Assembly (NCBI GenBank): GCA_963615055.1
Contig: CAVEFO010000009.1
Location: 1-40,164 of the forward strand
Direction: 5' to 3'
DNA length: 40,164 bases
Source of the DNA: UBA1822 sp963615055
GTDB taxonomy: Bacteria > Bacillota > Negativicutes > Veillonellales > Dialisteraceae
The number at the start of each line of letters is the position of its first letter. Position 1 is the stretch's first letter. A model generated the notes under the pieces. The model was not told the origin of the DNA, did not search any database, and saw only the letters and a program-made list of their open reading frames with translations. Made by a program: the position numbers and the translations under genes. Positions 15,424 to 24,314 of this stretch are shown in pieces.

Positions 15424-17283
15424 TCAGCCACCGACCTTGGCAAGTACCTTTGCCATTTGCGCCTTGAGTTCACGAATTTCCTGCGCTTGCGCCGCATTTT
15501 CCGCACGGAGCGCATTTACTTCCTGTACAAGTTGCGAATTCGTCGCATTCTGCGCCAGCTTCGCACTGCGCTGCCCCAGCTTGAAGGACAGGCCCGCATT
15601 CACCATCGGGTTGCCATTTCCGATCGTGCTGCCGAGGGAGATCGTCATATCCGCATTCGGCTTGAAGAAAGCGCCGATCGCGCCCGCATTCGCGTTTTTA
15701 TAATGCCCGTAGCCGACGGCGAAGCTCCATTTATCCGCCGGGTCAAAGGCTTCCGGAAGAAGTGCCGCCAAAGCTGCCGCGCCGGCACCGACTTTATTGA
15801 TATCATGGGAAAGATCATCCACTTTATTGTTGACCGCGAGGATGCTGTCCGTCACATTATCGCCAAGACCCGCATCGGAAAGTTTAGTCGTATCGCCGAT
15901 TGCCGCGCTACCGCTCCCGGCCGGAATTGTAACGTCAAATGTAGTTTCATCATTTCTCGTAAACGTCAGCTTCCCCGTAGACGCGTCGTACTCAGCCTTT
16001 CCGATCAACTGGTCCCAGGTCGCGACTTCATTCTTTTTGGTGCCACCCTGCACATTGACGAGCGTGGCAAACGAATCGCTCCCATATGCCGTCTCTTCCG
16101 ATTGCTGTGTCTCTTCATTATACTTGTAGTACGTATCCGTAGATACATGACCGAAAGAAACCGTGCCTTCCTTGCTTGCTACGGAATTAGCCCCGATGGC
16201 CACCGCATTGGCACTTTTGGCCTGGGCGTTGTACCCGAATGCCGCGGAGTTTTTGCTATCTTCATAGACAACCGCGCCTGCTCCGACAGCGGTACTGTTG
16301 GCAGCGAGGGTAACGCTCGCGTAGCCGAGAGACGTCGCGGCCTCCGCCGTCGCCTGGCTCACATACCCGACAGCCGTTGCTCCTCTTCCGCTCGCACTGC
16401 TAAACCCTCCCAACGCACTCGACACTTCTCCGGACGCACTCGCTTCGTTCCCGGCGGCCAAAGACTGCTTACCCGAAGCTTCGCTGGCATAGCCGAAAGC
16501 CGCCGCATATTCGTCTTTCGCTTTCGCTTGGAAACCCGTCGCCAAAGAGTAATCGCCGGTCGCTTGCGCATTGTACCCGAAAGCCTGCGCCTGTTCTGCT
16601 GTCGCCTGGGCGAAGACGCCGATGGCCGACGAAAAATCTTTACTTGCGTTACTTTGGTAGCCGGATGCAAGCGACTGCTCCCCCTGCGCCGAGCTTGCAT
16701 ACCCAAGAGCCGAAGAATAACTCCCACTTGCGACACTCCGTGAACCGACACCCGTCGCCGCGACTGCCGTTTTCAATGTCCCCTCTTCTCCCTCTTTCTC
16801 CGATATCGTATACGTCTCTACACCATAGCCGAGAGCTACATTTTCTTCCCCGTAAACCTGGGTATGCGCACCGATCCCGATCGCAGAGTCCCCGACCACA
16901 GCCGCATAGTCGCCGATGGCCACGCCTTTATATCCCGTCTCCGTCGTCCGCGCAGCATACCCGATGGCCACGGAATAATTCCCTTGCGCCGAGGCTGCAT
17001 ATCCGATGGCGGCCGTCCCGCCGGAGATTTCCCCCTCACGTTTCGCTGTCGTTCCTCCGGCGATGGCACTAAACCCAACAGCGATGCCATAATCATTTGT
17101 CACTTGCGCATTGTCGCCGACAGCCGTCCCATAAGTCCCTTCCTTCACATATGCCGAAATCCCCCTGTTATTTGACCCGCTGACCACCGTATCGGCCAGT
17201 GCCTGCTGCGGCATCACAGCCGCACCCAATGCCAGCAAAATCCCGGCTGACAAAATCCCGAATTTCTTTGTTTTCTGTTTCAT
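15424..17283 (-). CDS. YadA-like trimeric autotransporter adhesin
   Basis: A 619-residue surface protein. A signal peptide ends near ALADTVVSG. Residues about 40-390 are a long run of YadA-head (Hep_Hag) repeats of the pattern A-x-G-x-x-A/S, for example SVAIGYAARTTE and SSALGYASSAQGEQSLASGY. A short neck and stalk follow. The four-strand anchor lies at about 520-571 (KWSFAVGYGHYKNANAGAIG through AGLSFKLGQ). Unusually the chain does not stop at the last strand: 48 more residues form a predicted heptad coiled coil (QEVNALRAENAAQAQEIREL), which would lie in the periplasm. The start is ATG 17283 after AAAGGAG. The promoter carries a nine-G tract, so expression may be phase-variable. A role in adhesion is inferred from family. 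Confidence 0.93.
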   Translation of the reverse strand: MKQKTKKFGILSAGILLALGAAVMPQQALADTVVSGSNNRGISAYVKEGTYGTAVGDNAQVTNDYGIAVGFSAIAGGTTAKREGEISGGTAAIGYAASAQGNYSVAIGYAARTTETGYKGVAIGDYAAVVGDSAIGIGAHTQVYGEENVALGYGVETYTISEKEGEEGTLKTAVAATGVGSRSVASGSYSSALGYASSAQGEQSLASGYQSNASKDFSSAIGVFAQATAEQAQAFGYNAQATGDYSLATGFQAKAKDEYAAAFGYASEASGKQSLAAGNEASASGEVSSALGGFSSASGRGATAVGYVSQATAEAATSLGYASVTLAANSTAVGAGAVVYEDSKNSAAFGYNAQAKSANAVAIGANSVASKEGTVSFGHVSTDTYYKYNEETQQSEETAYGSDSFATLVNVQGGTKKNEVATWDQLIGKAEYDASTGKLTFTRNDETTFDVTIPAGSGSAAIGDTTKLSDAGLGDNVTDSILAVNNKVDDLSHDINKVGAGAAALAALLPEAFDPADKWSFAVGYGHYKNANAGAIGAFFKPNADMTISLGSTIGNGNPMVNAGLSFKLGQRSAKLAQNATNSQLVQEVNALRAENAAQAQEIRELKAQMAKVLAKVGG

Positions 17284-17548
17284 TGCGCTTCTCCTTTACA
17301 TCAAAAACAGAACAACCACATGTATCCATCCCGCAAGTGACTCTCTCTTCACGCGTTCGGATTTACCGCTATATTTTACCACCCCCCCCCTGTTTCTTGT
17401 CAAGTGTTTTCTTTGTTTTTCTTCCCTTTTCTCTTATCAAAATTTTTTATAATGGTTATAAAATGGCAGGGCCGATGGTTCGGCTTTTATCAACGCAATG
17501 AGGTCAAGCCGGCAGGCCTCAGATGTCAAATCCTTGCTTGGCTTTGGA
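17284..17548. other. Intergenic stretch upstream of the adhesin
   Basis: Besides the adhesin promoter and leader it holds an AT-rich part with TATAAT at 17448-17453 on the plus strand. A weak hairpin follows (GCCGA/TCGGC then TTTT, about 17470-17488). No gene is visible. Confidence 0.4.
17373..17403 (-). promoter_or_regulatory. Adhesin promoter with G9 tract in the spacer
   Basis: On the minus strand TTGACA (17403-17398) is followed by a 19-base spacer, AGAAACA + nine G + TGG, and then TAAAAT (17378-17373). Transcription would start about 83 bases before the adhesin start codon. Nineteen is longer than the optimal 17; loss of two G by strand slippage would restore the ideal spacing. This is the arrangement known for phase-variable outer-membrane protein promoters such as meningococcal porA. 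Confidence 0.7.
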
Positions 17549-17719
17549 CGTCAGGCGCAAGATCGTTGTTAGGTGTTAGCTTTCAGCTTTTAGAAGCGCG
17601 CTTTGCGCCACCTTCCTCCACAGGTTTCGCCGTCGGCGACGATTTTTATCATTGCGCAAAGCGCGTACCGCTTTTGTCTAAGAGCTAATAGCCAATAACT
17701 AACAACTATCTTGCGCCTG
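17549..17719. repeat. Large imperfect palindrome (MITE-like), about 170 bp
   Basis: The left arm begins TCAGGCGCAAGATCGTTGTT. The right arm, read in reverse complement, begins TCAGGCGCAAGATAGTTGTT, and the arms match imperfectly over about 50 bases. Inside is a second inverted pair, GCGCGCTTTGCGC against GCGCAAAGCGCG, and at the centre a small hairpin TCGCCGTCGGCGA. The whole can fold into one long stem. Related pieces occur at 15211-15276 and in 2240-2265. No open frame of note. Confidence 0.75.
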
Positions 17720-17810
17720 AGAAGAAAAGCCGAGCAAACGTCTGAAGTCTCAATCTCTATGAAACACCCAAAGCTAAACGCTCCATCCTCTTCTCTCAAA
17801 TGCGCAATCA

Positions 17811-17843
17811 AAAACTCCCGACATGTCATCGGGAGTTTTTTTC
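17811..17843 (-). terminator. Terminator of the ATP synthase operon
   Basis: AAAACTCCCGA (17811-17821) pairs with TCGGGAGTTTT (17829-17839). Flanking A and T runs make it usable in both directions; it lies 11 bases past the atpC stop. Confidence 0.9.
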
Positions 17844-17853
17844 GTAATCTTCC

Positions 17854-18270
17854 TTACTTATTTCCTGCGATTTGGAGCCGGACGAGGGCGCGGCGGAGAG
17901 CGGATTGGGCTCTTTCGACGTCGATGTCGGCCGTCTTATTCGCCAATCTTTCTTCCGCACGTTTTTTGGCCGCTTCGGCGCGAGCGACGTCGATATCTTT
18001 CGCCAGCTCGGCGAGCGGTGCGATGATATTGACGCAGTTGTCCTTGTTTTCCAAGAAGCCGCCAAAGACGGCGATTTGGGTCTCGCCGGTCTCGGTCACG
18101 ATCCGGACGGGGGCGATTTCGAGGGCCGCCGCCAAGGGCAGGTGACCTTTCAGGATGCCGAATTCGCCGTCCGTCGCGCGGGCCACGACCATTTTGACGT
18201 CGTCTGCCGCGTAGACGGAGCCGTCGGGCGTGATGATTTCCACGTGGAGTGGTGTCAGGGTATCAGCCAT
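17854..18270 (-). CDS. atpC: ATP synthase F1 subunit epsilon
   Basis: A 138-residue subunit of the central stalk that couples rotation to catalysis and can inhibit ATP hydrolysis. The N-terminal beta-sandwich carries EIITPDGSVYAADD and the family stretch GEFGILKGHLPL. The C-terminal helical hairpin is present in full (ARAEAAKKRAEERLANKT). It is the last gene of the operon, three bases after atpD, and is followed by a terminator. Confidence 0.97.
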   Translation of the reverse strand: MADTLTPLHVEIITPDGSVYAADDVKMVVARATDGEFGILKGHLPLAAALEIAPVRIVTETGETQIAVFGGFLENKDNCVNIIAPLAELAKDIDVARAEAAKKRAEERLANKTADIDVERAQSALRRALVRLQIAGNK

Positions 18271-18273
18271 GGC

Positions 18274-19698
18274 TTATTCCCCCTTCTGCATCTGTTTCGC
18301 CTTTTCGATTGCCTCGTCAATGGTTCCCACGAGATAGAACGCGCCTTCCGGCAGGTCGTCGTGCTCGCCGTTCAGGATTTCTTTGAAGCCGCGAATGGTT
18401 TCTTTCAAGGGGACGTATTTCCCGGACTGGCCGGTAAATTGTTCCGCCACGAAGAAGGGCTGAGAAAGGAATTTCTGAATTTTACGGGCACGTGCCACGA
18501 TGATTTTATCCTCGTCGGAAAGTTCTTCCATACCGAGAATGGCGATGATGTCCTGCAATTCTTTGTAGCGCTGCAGAATGGCCTGGACGCCGCGCGCGAC
18601 GGTGTAGTGTTCTTCGCCCAACACGTTCGGATCGAGGATACGGCTGGTGGAGTCGAGGGGATCGACGGCCGGATAGATGCCGAGTTCTGCGATGGAACGG
18701 TTGAGGACGGTGGTCGCGTCGAGGTGACTGAAGACGCCGGCCGGTGCCGGGTCGGTCAGGTCGTCTGCCGGGACGTATACGGCCTGGACGGATGTGATGG
18801 ATCCGTCTTTGGTCGAGGTGATGCGTTCCTGCAGTTCGCCGATGTCGGTCGCAAGGGTCGGCTGGTAACCGACGGCGGACGGCATACGGCCGAGCAGTGC
18901 GGACACTTCGGAGCCTGCCTGGACGAAACGGAAAATGTTGTCGATGAAGAGCAGGACGTCCTGATGTTCTTTGTCACGGAAATATTCCGCCATGGTGAGG
19001 CCGGTCAGGGCGACACGCATACGGGCTCCCGGCGGTTCGTTCATCTGGCCGTAGACGAGGGCGGCTTTGGAGAGAACGCCGGATTCTTTCATTTCGCCCC
19101 AGAGGTCGTTGCCTTCACGGGTGCGTTCCCCGACGCCGCAGAAGACGGAGCAGCCGGAGTGCTCGGTCGCGACGTTGTGGATGAGTTCCTGAATCAAAAC
19201 TGTCTTGCCGACGCCTGCGCCGCCGAAGAGGCCGATTTTCCCGCCTTTTGCGTACGGAGCGATGAGGTCGACGACTTTGATGCCGGTTTCAAAAATTTCC
19301 GCTGCCGGGCTCTGGTCTTTGAAGGCCGGAGCGGCGCGGTGGATGGGCCAATGATCGTCGGCTTTGACTTCTGCGGGGTCGTTGTCGACGGTATTGCCGA
19401 GGACGTTGAAAATACGTCCCAGGACGCCGTCGCCGACGGGAACCGCGATGGCTTTGCCGGTGTCAAAGGCTTTCATTCCTCTGACCATGCCGTCTGTGGA
19501 GCTCATGGCTACACAGCGTACAACGCCGTCACCGAGGTGCTGCATGGTTTCGCAAATGACGTCGACCGGAACGGCTCCGGTGTCGTCTTTGACGCGAATG
19601 GCATTGTACACGGCAGGCAGTTCGGAATTTTCGTCAAAGGCGATGTCGACGACGGCGCCGATGACTTGTATGACTTTTCCTTCCTGTTCCTTGCTCAT
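18274..19698 (-). CDS. atpD: ATP synthase F1 subunit beta
   Basis: A 474-residue catalytic subunit of normal length. The P-loop GGAGVGKT lies near residues 154-161. The catalytic glutamate and arginine region CGVGERTREGNDLW, Walker B VLLFIDNIFRF and the ALLGRMPSAVGYQPTL segment are intact. It forms the alpha3beta3 head with AtpA and makes ATP at three sites. Gap to atpG is 31 bases and to atpC 3 bases. Confidence 0.98.
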   Translation of the reverse strand: MSKEQEGKVIQVIGAVVDIAFDENSELPAVYNAIRVKDDTGAVPVDVICETMQHLGDGVVRCVAMSSTDGMVRGMKAFDTGKAIAVPVGDGVLGRIFNVLGNTVDNDPAEVKADDHWPIHRAAPAFKDQSPAAEIFETGIKVVDLIAPYAKGGKIGLFGGAGVGKTVLIQELIHNVATEHSGCSVFCGVGERTREGNDLWGEMKESGVLSKAALVYGQMNEPPGARMRVALTGLTMAEYFRDKEHQDVLLFIDNIFRFVQAGSEVSALLGRMPSAVGYQPTLATDIGELQERITSTKDGSITSVQAVYVPADDLTDPAPAGVFSHLDATTVLNRSIAELGIYPAVDPLDSTSRILDPNVLGEEHYTVARGVQAILQRYKELQDIIAILGMEELSDEDKIIVARARKIQKFLSQPFFVAEQFTGQSGKYVPLKETIRGFKEILNGEHDDLPEGAFYLVGTIDEAIEKAKQMQKGE

Positions 19699-19729
19699 GA
19701 AGAAGCATTCCTCCTATTTTCTGTGCCAA

Positions 19730-20608
19730 TCATTCGAGGGCATTCGCGCCGCCGACGATTTCGGAGATTTCGTTCGTGACCTGGGCCTGACGTGCTTTGT
19801 TGTACGTGAGGTTGAGGTCGGCGATACGTTCGGCCGCGTTGTCGGTCGCCGCAGACATGGCCGCCATACGGCTGCCCAGCTCGGATGCCGCGGATTGCAG
19901 CATGGCGTTGTAGATTTGCACTTGTACATACTGGGGAAGCAGGTTATCGAGGACAGCGGCGGCGTCCGGCAGGAAGATGTACGGGACTTCTTCGCCGGCG
20001 AGGCCGGATCCTTCGGCTGCTTCCTCCGCTTCCGGCGCTTCGATGGGAAGCAGGCGGGTCATGGTGACTTGCTGCCGGAGAGCGGTGTAGAATTTCGTAT
20101 AGATGATTTGGACTTCGTCGATTTCTCCTTTATTGAAGAGGTCTATGACTTCTTTGGCCAATAGGATGGAGTCATCGGCGGACGGTCTGTCGGAGAAACC
20201 GAAGTGGTACGAGTCGATGCGGTAGCCGCGGAATTTGAGATAATTCTTCGCTTGCTTGCCGCAGATGTAGACGCGATAGTCTTCGGAGTTTTTGCCGGCA
20301 AATTCCGCCACGGTCTTTTTCATGACGTTTGAATTGTAAGCTCCGGCCAGGCCTTTATCGCCGCAAATGACGAGATAGCCGACGCGTTTCTTTTCGCGTT
20401 CCGCCAAGAGCGGATGGGTGTAGCCGGGGGCTGCCGAAGAAGCACGGCGCAGGAGTTCTTCGACTTTTTGGGCATAGGGACGGGCGCCGAGCGCTTTTTC
20501 TTCGGCTTTGCGAAGACGCGCGGCGGCGACCATTTTCATTGCCTTGGTAATCTGCTGGATATTGGTGACAGACTTTATGCGCCCTTTTATATCACGCGTA
20601 CTCTCCAT
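19730..20608 (-). CDS. atpG: ATP synthase F1 subunit gamma
   Basis: A 292-residue central-stalk subunit. The N-terminal helix STRDIKGRIKSVTNIQQITK with AMKMVAAARLRKAE, and the C-terminal helix with ASELGSRMAAMSAATDNA, are the parts that turn inside the alpha3beta3 head. The middle GDKGLAGAYNSNV is the usual Rossmann-like face. It starts five bases after the atpA stop, so translation is probably coupled. Confidence 0.97.
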   Translation of the reverse strand: MESTRDIKGRIKSVTNIQQITKAMKMVAAARLRKAEEKALGARPYAQKVEELLRRASSAAPGYTHPLLAEREKKRVGYLVICGDKGLAGAYNSNVMKKTVAEFAGKNSEDYRVYICGKQAKNYLKFRGYRIDSYHFGFSDRPSADDSILLAKEVIDLFNKGEIDEVQIIYTKFYTALRQQVTMTRLLPIEAPEAEEAAEGSGLAGEEVPYIFLPDAAAVLDNLLPQYVQVQIYNAMLQSAASELGSRMAAMSAATDNAAERIADLNLTYNKARQAQVTNEISEIVGGANALE

Positions 20609-20613
20609 TCAGA

Positions 20614-22149
20614 TCACCCCTCTGCCGTTTCCGGATTCTTTGCCGCCTTGTACCGAGTCTTGAATTCATCAATGGCACTCTTGAGTGCTTCTTCGTTCGC
20701 TTCGTTGAGTTTCTTCGTCCCGGCGATGTCCGCTCCGATTTCCGGATGGCTGCTGTGGAGGAAGGCAATCAACTGATGCTCGAAATCGACGACGTCTTCG
20801 GTATCGATGTCATCCAGGAAACCTTTGACGGCCGTGTAGATGGACATGACCTGGTCTTCGACCGGGTAAGGCGTATACTGCGGCTGTTTCAGAATTTCCG
20901 TGGTGCGAAGGCCGCGATCGATCTGGGCTTTCGTGGTCGGATCGAGATCGGAGCCGAACTGCGCGAAGGCCGCCAATTCACGGAACTGCGCCAAATCGAG
21001 ACGAAGGGTCCCGGCGACTTGTTTCATCGCTTTGATCTGGGCGGAGCCGCCGACACGGGATACGGAGAGGCCGACGTTGATGGCCGGGCGTACACCGGAG
21101 TAGAAGAGGCTCGTTTCCAGATAGATCTGGCCGTCCGTGATGGAGATGACGTTCGTCGGAATGTAAGCCCCGACGTCGCCGGCCAGTGTCTCAATGATCG
21201 GAAGGGCCGTGATGGAGCCGCCGCCGAGTTCATCGGAAAGACGGGCAGCGCGTTCCAAGAGGCGGGAGTGCAGATAGAAGACATCGCCCGGGTAGGCTTC
21301 ACGTCCCGGCGGACGACGGAGCAACAGGGACATCGCGCGGTATGCGACGGCGTGCTTGGAGAGGTCATCATAAATAATGAGGACGTCTTTGCCCTGGTGC
21401 ATGAGGTGCTCGGCGATGGCGACACCGGAGTACGGTGCCAAATACTGCATCGGGGAGCCTTCGGAAGCGCCGGCGTGTACGATGATGGAGTGATCCATGG
21501 CGCCGGCTTGTTTCAGGCGCTCATACACGCGGACGACGTTTGCATTTTTCTGACCGATGGAAACGTAGATACAAATGACGTTTTGGCCCTTCTGGTTCAG
21601 AATGGTGTCGATGGCGACGGCGGTCTTACCCGTGCCGCGGTCACCGATGATGAGTTCGCGCTGGCCGCGGCCGATCGGTACCATGGAGTCGATACACTTG
21701 AGCCCGGTCTGGAGCGGAACGTTGACGGGCTGCCGGTCGGCAATGCCCGGTGCTTTGATTTCAATGTCGCGATAAGCGTCGGTTTTAATTTCGCCCTTTC
21801 CGTCAAGCGGCTGACCCAGCGAATTGACGACGCGCCCGATGACGGCTTCCCCGACGGGGACCTGCATCAGACGGCCGGTTCTCTTCACCGTGTCGCCTTC
21901 CTTGATGGTCTCGTATTGACCCAAAAGGACGACGCCGACATTGCTTTCTTCGAGGTTCAGTGCCATGCCGTAGACGCCGTTCGGCAATTCGAGCAGTTCG
22001 CCGGCCATGCAGTTTTCCAGGCCGTACACGTGCGCGATACCGTCGCCGACTTCCAGGACTGTCCCTACTTCATCGACATTGAGGTCTACTTTGTAGTTTT
22101 CAATCTGTTTTTTGATGACAGATGTGATTTCATCCGAACTGATTTTCAT
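20614..22149 (-). CDS. atpA: ATP synthase F1 subunit alpha
   Basis: A 511-residue regulatory nucleotide-binding subunit. The P-loop GDRGTGKT lies near residues 169-176. The VSIGQKNANVVRVYERLKQ and DDLSKHAVAYR segments are standard. The late SVSRVGGSAQIKAMK stretch supplies the arginine finger to the beta subunit site. Length and motif order are normal. Confidence 0.98.
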   Translation of the reverse strand: MKISSDEITSVIKKQIENYKVDLNVDEVGTVLEVGDGIAHVYGLENCMAGELLELPNGVYGMALNLEESNVGVVLLGQYETIKEGDTVKRTGRLMQVPVGEAVIGRVVNSLGQPLDGKGEIKTDAYRDIEIKAPGIADRQPVNVPLQTGLKCIDSMVPIGRGQRELIIGDRGTGKTAVAIDTILNQKGQNVICIYVSIGQKNANVVRVYERLKQAGAMDHSIIVHAGASEGSPMQYLAPYSGVAIAEHLMHQGKDVLIIYDDLSKHAVAYRAMSLLLRRPPGREAYPGDVFYLHSRLLERAARLSDELGGGSITALPIIETLAGDVGAYIPTNVISITDGQIYLETSLFYSGVRPAINVGLSVSRVGGSAQIKAMKQVAGTLRLDLAQFRELAAFAQFGSDLDPTTKAQIDRGLRTTEILKQPQYTPYPVEDQVMSIYTAVKGFLDDIDTEDVVDFEHQLIAFLHSSHPEIGADIAGTKKLNEANEEALKSAIDEFKTRYKAAKNPETAEG

Positions 22150-22164
22150 TTCCCTAAAGTCACC

Positions 22165-22710
22165 TCAATCTCTTTGCATGATTTTCAGTTTCAGTGCCCG
22201 AAGCTGTCTGGCCACGGAGCCGTCAATGAGACGGTCGCCGATTTGGACGGTGAACCCTCCCAAGAGGGCGCTGTCGACCTTCTGCTTCATCACGATTTTT
22301 TTGCCCGTCATTTCCGAGAGCTTTTCCTTCAAGGCATCGGCCTCTTTTTCGGAAAGCGGAAACGCGGACGTCACAAGGGCTTCTTCGATTCCCATGCCTT
22401 CGTGGGCGAGCGATTTGTACACATCGACCATTTGCGGCAAATATTCGAATCGATCCTTGTCCATCACGACGTAGCAGAATTGCAAGACCACCGGCTGCAC
22501 TTTATCTGCAAATAATTTTTGTATGGTCTCTTTCTTGGCATCCTTCGTAAGCAAAGGATGGTGGAGAAAAGCTTTGAGTTCTTCGCTTTCCTCTATGGTT
22601 TTGCTGATGAGAAGAAGCTCCTCTTCAGTCTTTTCCAGGCTTTTTTGCTCGCAGGCAATTTCATAGATGGCTCGTCCGTACTTTTTAGCGACGATGACGC
22701 TCTTATCCAT
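22165..22710 (-). CDS. atpH: ATP synthase F1 subunit delta
   Basis: A 181-residue peripheral-stalk subunit (OSCP homologue) that joins the head to subunit b. The N-terminal helical domain opens VAKKYGRAIYEIA, and the C-terminal part carries VDSALLGGFTVQIGDRLIDG, the family signature. It starts two bases after atpF stops. Confidence 0.95.
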   Translation of the reverse strand: MDKSVIVAKKYGRAIYEIACEQKSLEKTEEELLLISKTIEESEELKAFLHHPLLTKDAKKETIQKLFADKVQPVVLQFCYVVMDKDRFEYLPQMVDVYKSLAHEGMGIEEALVTSAFPLSEKEADALKEKLSEMTGKKIVMKQKVDSALLGGFTVQIGDRLIDGSVARQLRALKLKIMQRD

Positions 22711-22712
22711 GA

Positions 22713-23201
22713 TTATTTACCTGCCTCGCCAAGCTTTGCGATGCTCTCGGTGATGAGGGCCGCATTCGCCTCCGGCGTCATATTCTTGCTGATGATCTTG
22801 GATGCGATTTCGCAAGAAAGGGCCGCGACTTCGCCTTTGAGCGATTCGAGCGCTTCCGCTCTTTCTCTCTCAATCTGGGCTGTCGCTGCATCTTTTTCTT
22901 TGGCAATCGCGTCCCGGGCTGCTTCAATCTGTGCCTGTGCCTGGACCTGGGCTTCTTTTATCGCCTTGCTGACGACTTCCTGCGCCTGCACCTGCGCTTC
23001 GCGGAGCTGAGCTTCGTATTCTTCCTTCAGCTTTTTCGCGTCGCTGGCGCTTTGCGCGGCGGAGTCGAGATCATTTTGAATGCGGTTTTTCCGGTCATCC
23101 AAAACTTTCAGAATCGGCTTGTAGCAGAAATGCCCCAGAATAGCACAAAGAATGAAGAAGTTGGCGATCTGAAACAGCAAGGTTCCATTAAGTTCTACCA
23201 A
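22713..23201 (-). CDS. atpF: ATP synthase Fo subunit b
   Basis: A 162-residue peripheral-stalk subunit: one N-terminal membrane helix (LLFQIANFFILCAILGHF) and then a long right-handed coiled coil rich in A, E, K and Q (for example KAIKEAQVQAQAQIEAARDA). Only one b-type gene is present, so it probably acts as a homodimer. Confidence 0.95.
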   Translation of the reverse strand: MVELNGTLLFQIANFFILCAILGHFCYKPILKVLDDRKNRIQNDLDSAAQSASDAKKLKEEYEAQLREAQVQAQEVVSKAIKEAQVQAQAQIEAARDAIAKEKDAATAQIERERAEALESLKGEVAALSCEIASKIISKNMTPEANAALITESIAKLGEAGK

Positions 23202-23239
23202 CGAAATCCCCTCCCTTAGCTAATATGGTATAGGAAATA

Positions 23240-23491
23240 TTAGCCGAGGAACGGGTTGGCAAATACGAGAACGATGGCGATAACGATGGCAATAATCGGA
23301 ATGGATTCGATCAGGCCGATAGCAACGAGCATGTTCGTGAAAAGTTTGCCTGCCATTTCCGGCTGACGGGTCATGCCTTCGAGGGCCTGGCTCGCCGCAC
23401 GGGAGTCGGAGAATGCCGCCGCAATGGATGCCGCTGCCGCAATGATCGCTGCCGCAATGGCGGAATACTGAACGATGATAGCCTGTTCCAT
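23240..23491 (-). CDS. atpE: ATP synthase Fo subunit c
   Basis: An 83-residue hairpin of two membrane helices that forms the rotor ring. The polar loop carries the usual RQPE. The ion-carrying glutamate is in helix 2 (IGLIESIPIIAIVIA), and the C-terminus FANPFLG resembles anaerobe c subunits. Helix 1 is odd: the tightly packed glycine motif expected there (G-x-G-x-G-x-G) is replaced by alanines and serines (AAAASIAAAFSDSRAAS). Loss of these glycines changes helix packing and may alter ring size. Whether protons or sodium are carried cannot be settled: an E-S pair is present in helix 2, but the glutamine of known sodium binders in helix 1 is not seen. Confidence 0.95.
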   Translation of the reverse strand: MEQAIIVQYSAIAAAIIAAAASIAAAFSDSRAASQALEGMTRQPEMAGKLFTNMLVAIGLIESIPIIAIVIAIVLVFANPFLG

Positions 23492-23606
23492 AGTGATAAT
23501 TCCTCCTAAGAATTACATAAAATGTTTCCCGCGTATCGGGAATTTCCTGCCGTTTGGACGGACGGTGCCGTTTTCCCCGTTTGTAAAGGCGGTGCTTTTC
23601 TGTCCG

Positions 23607-24272
23607 TCAATCCACACTTTCCTTCAAATAGATCGAGACGAGCGTGGTAAAGATGAACGCCTGGATCAGTCCGACGAACAAACTGAACGCAATCCAGATC
23701 ATAGGTACGAGAGCCGGAGCCAGCGAGTAGAGAATTTCCAGCAGAATTTCCCCTGCCAGGATATTCCCGAATAGACGCATGGCCAGCGTGATCGGCCGCG
23801 CAATTTCTTCAATGACGTTCATAATGACGAAGAAGGAAAACGGATGGAAGAAATGCGCCACCCACTTCCCGACGCCTTTATTCACGATGAAGTAGAAGTG
23901 AATCGCCAGCGACGCCGCGATCGCCAAACCCAGTGTGGTATTGACGTCATTGGTCGGCGACGCCGTCAGATGCTGGGTCGGCAAAAGACCGATCTGGTTC
24001 GCGGTGAAAATAAAGAGAAACAGAGTCAATAGCATGGTCGCGACCTGCCGGTACTTTTTGCCCAGGTTTTCCTGAAACAACCCGCAGAGCTGCTCAATCA
24101 CCATTTCCATGACGTTTTGCCAACCGCTCGGGACGAGTGCACGACCGCGACTGGCGCAAAAAACCATCAAAATGACGAGAAATCCGGCCAGCCATGTCGT
24201 GTAAATGGTGTCCCAGTTGATTTGCATCCCGAGAAATTGCCCCACGACGTGCGTACCTGTATGAAGATGCAT
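23607..24272 (-). CDS. atpB: ATP synthase Fo subunit a
   Basis: A 221-residue membrane subunit that provides the ion half-channels. The essential arginine lies in ARPITLAMRLFGNILAGEI near residues 157-175, followed by the last helix LFVGLIQAFIFTTLVSIYL. Length is normal for Firmicutes. It precedes atpE by 115 bases, the largest gap in the operon. Confidence 0.97.
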   Translation of the reverse strand: MHLHTGTHVVGQFLGMQINWDTIYTTWLAGFLVILMVFCASRGRALVPSGWQNVMEMVIEQLCGLFQENLGKKYRQVATMLLTLFLFIFTANQIGLLPTQHLTASPTNDVNTTLGLAIAASLAIHFYFIVNKGVGKWVAHFFHPFSFFVIMNVIEEIARPITLAMRLFGNILAGEILLEILYSLAPALVPMIWIAFSLFVGLIQAFIFTTLVSIYLKESVD

Positions 24273-24314
24273 AATGTCACCCCCTCTCTCTTACATGGAT
24301 GTCAAGAAAAGAAA

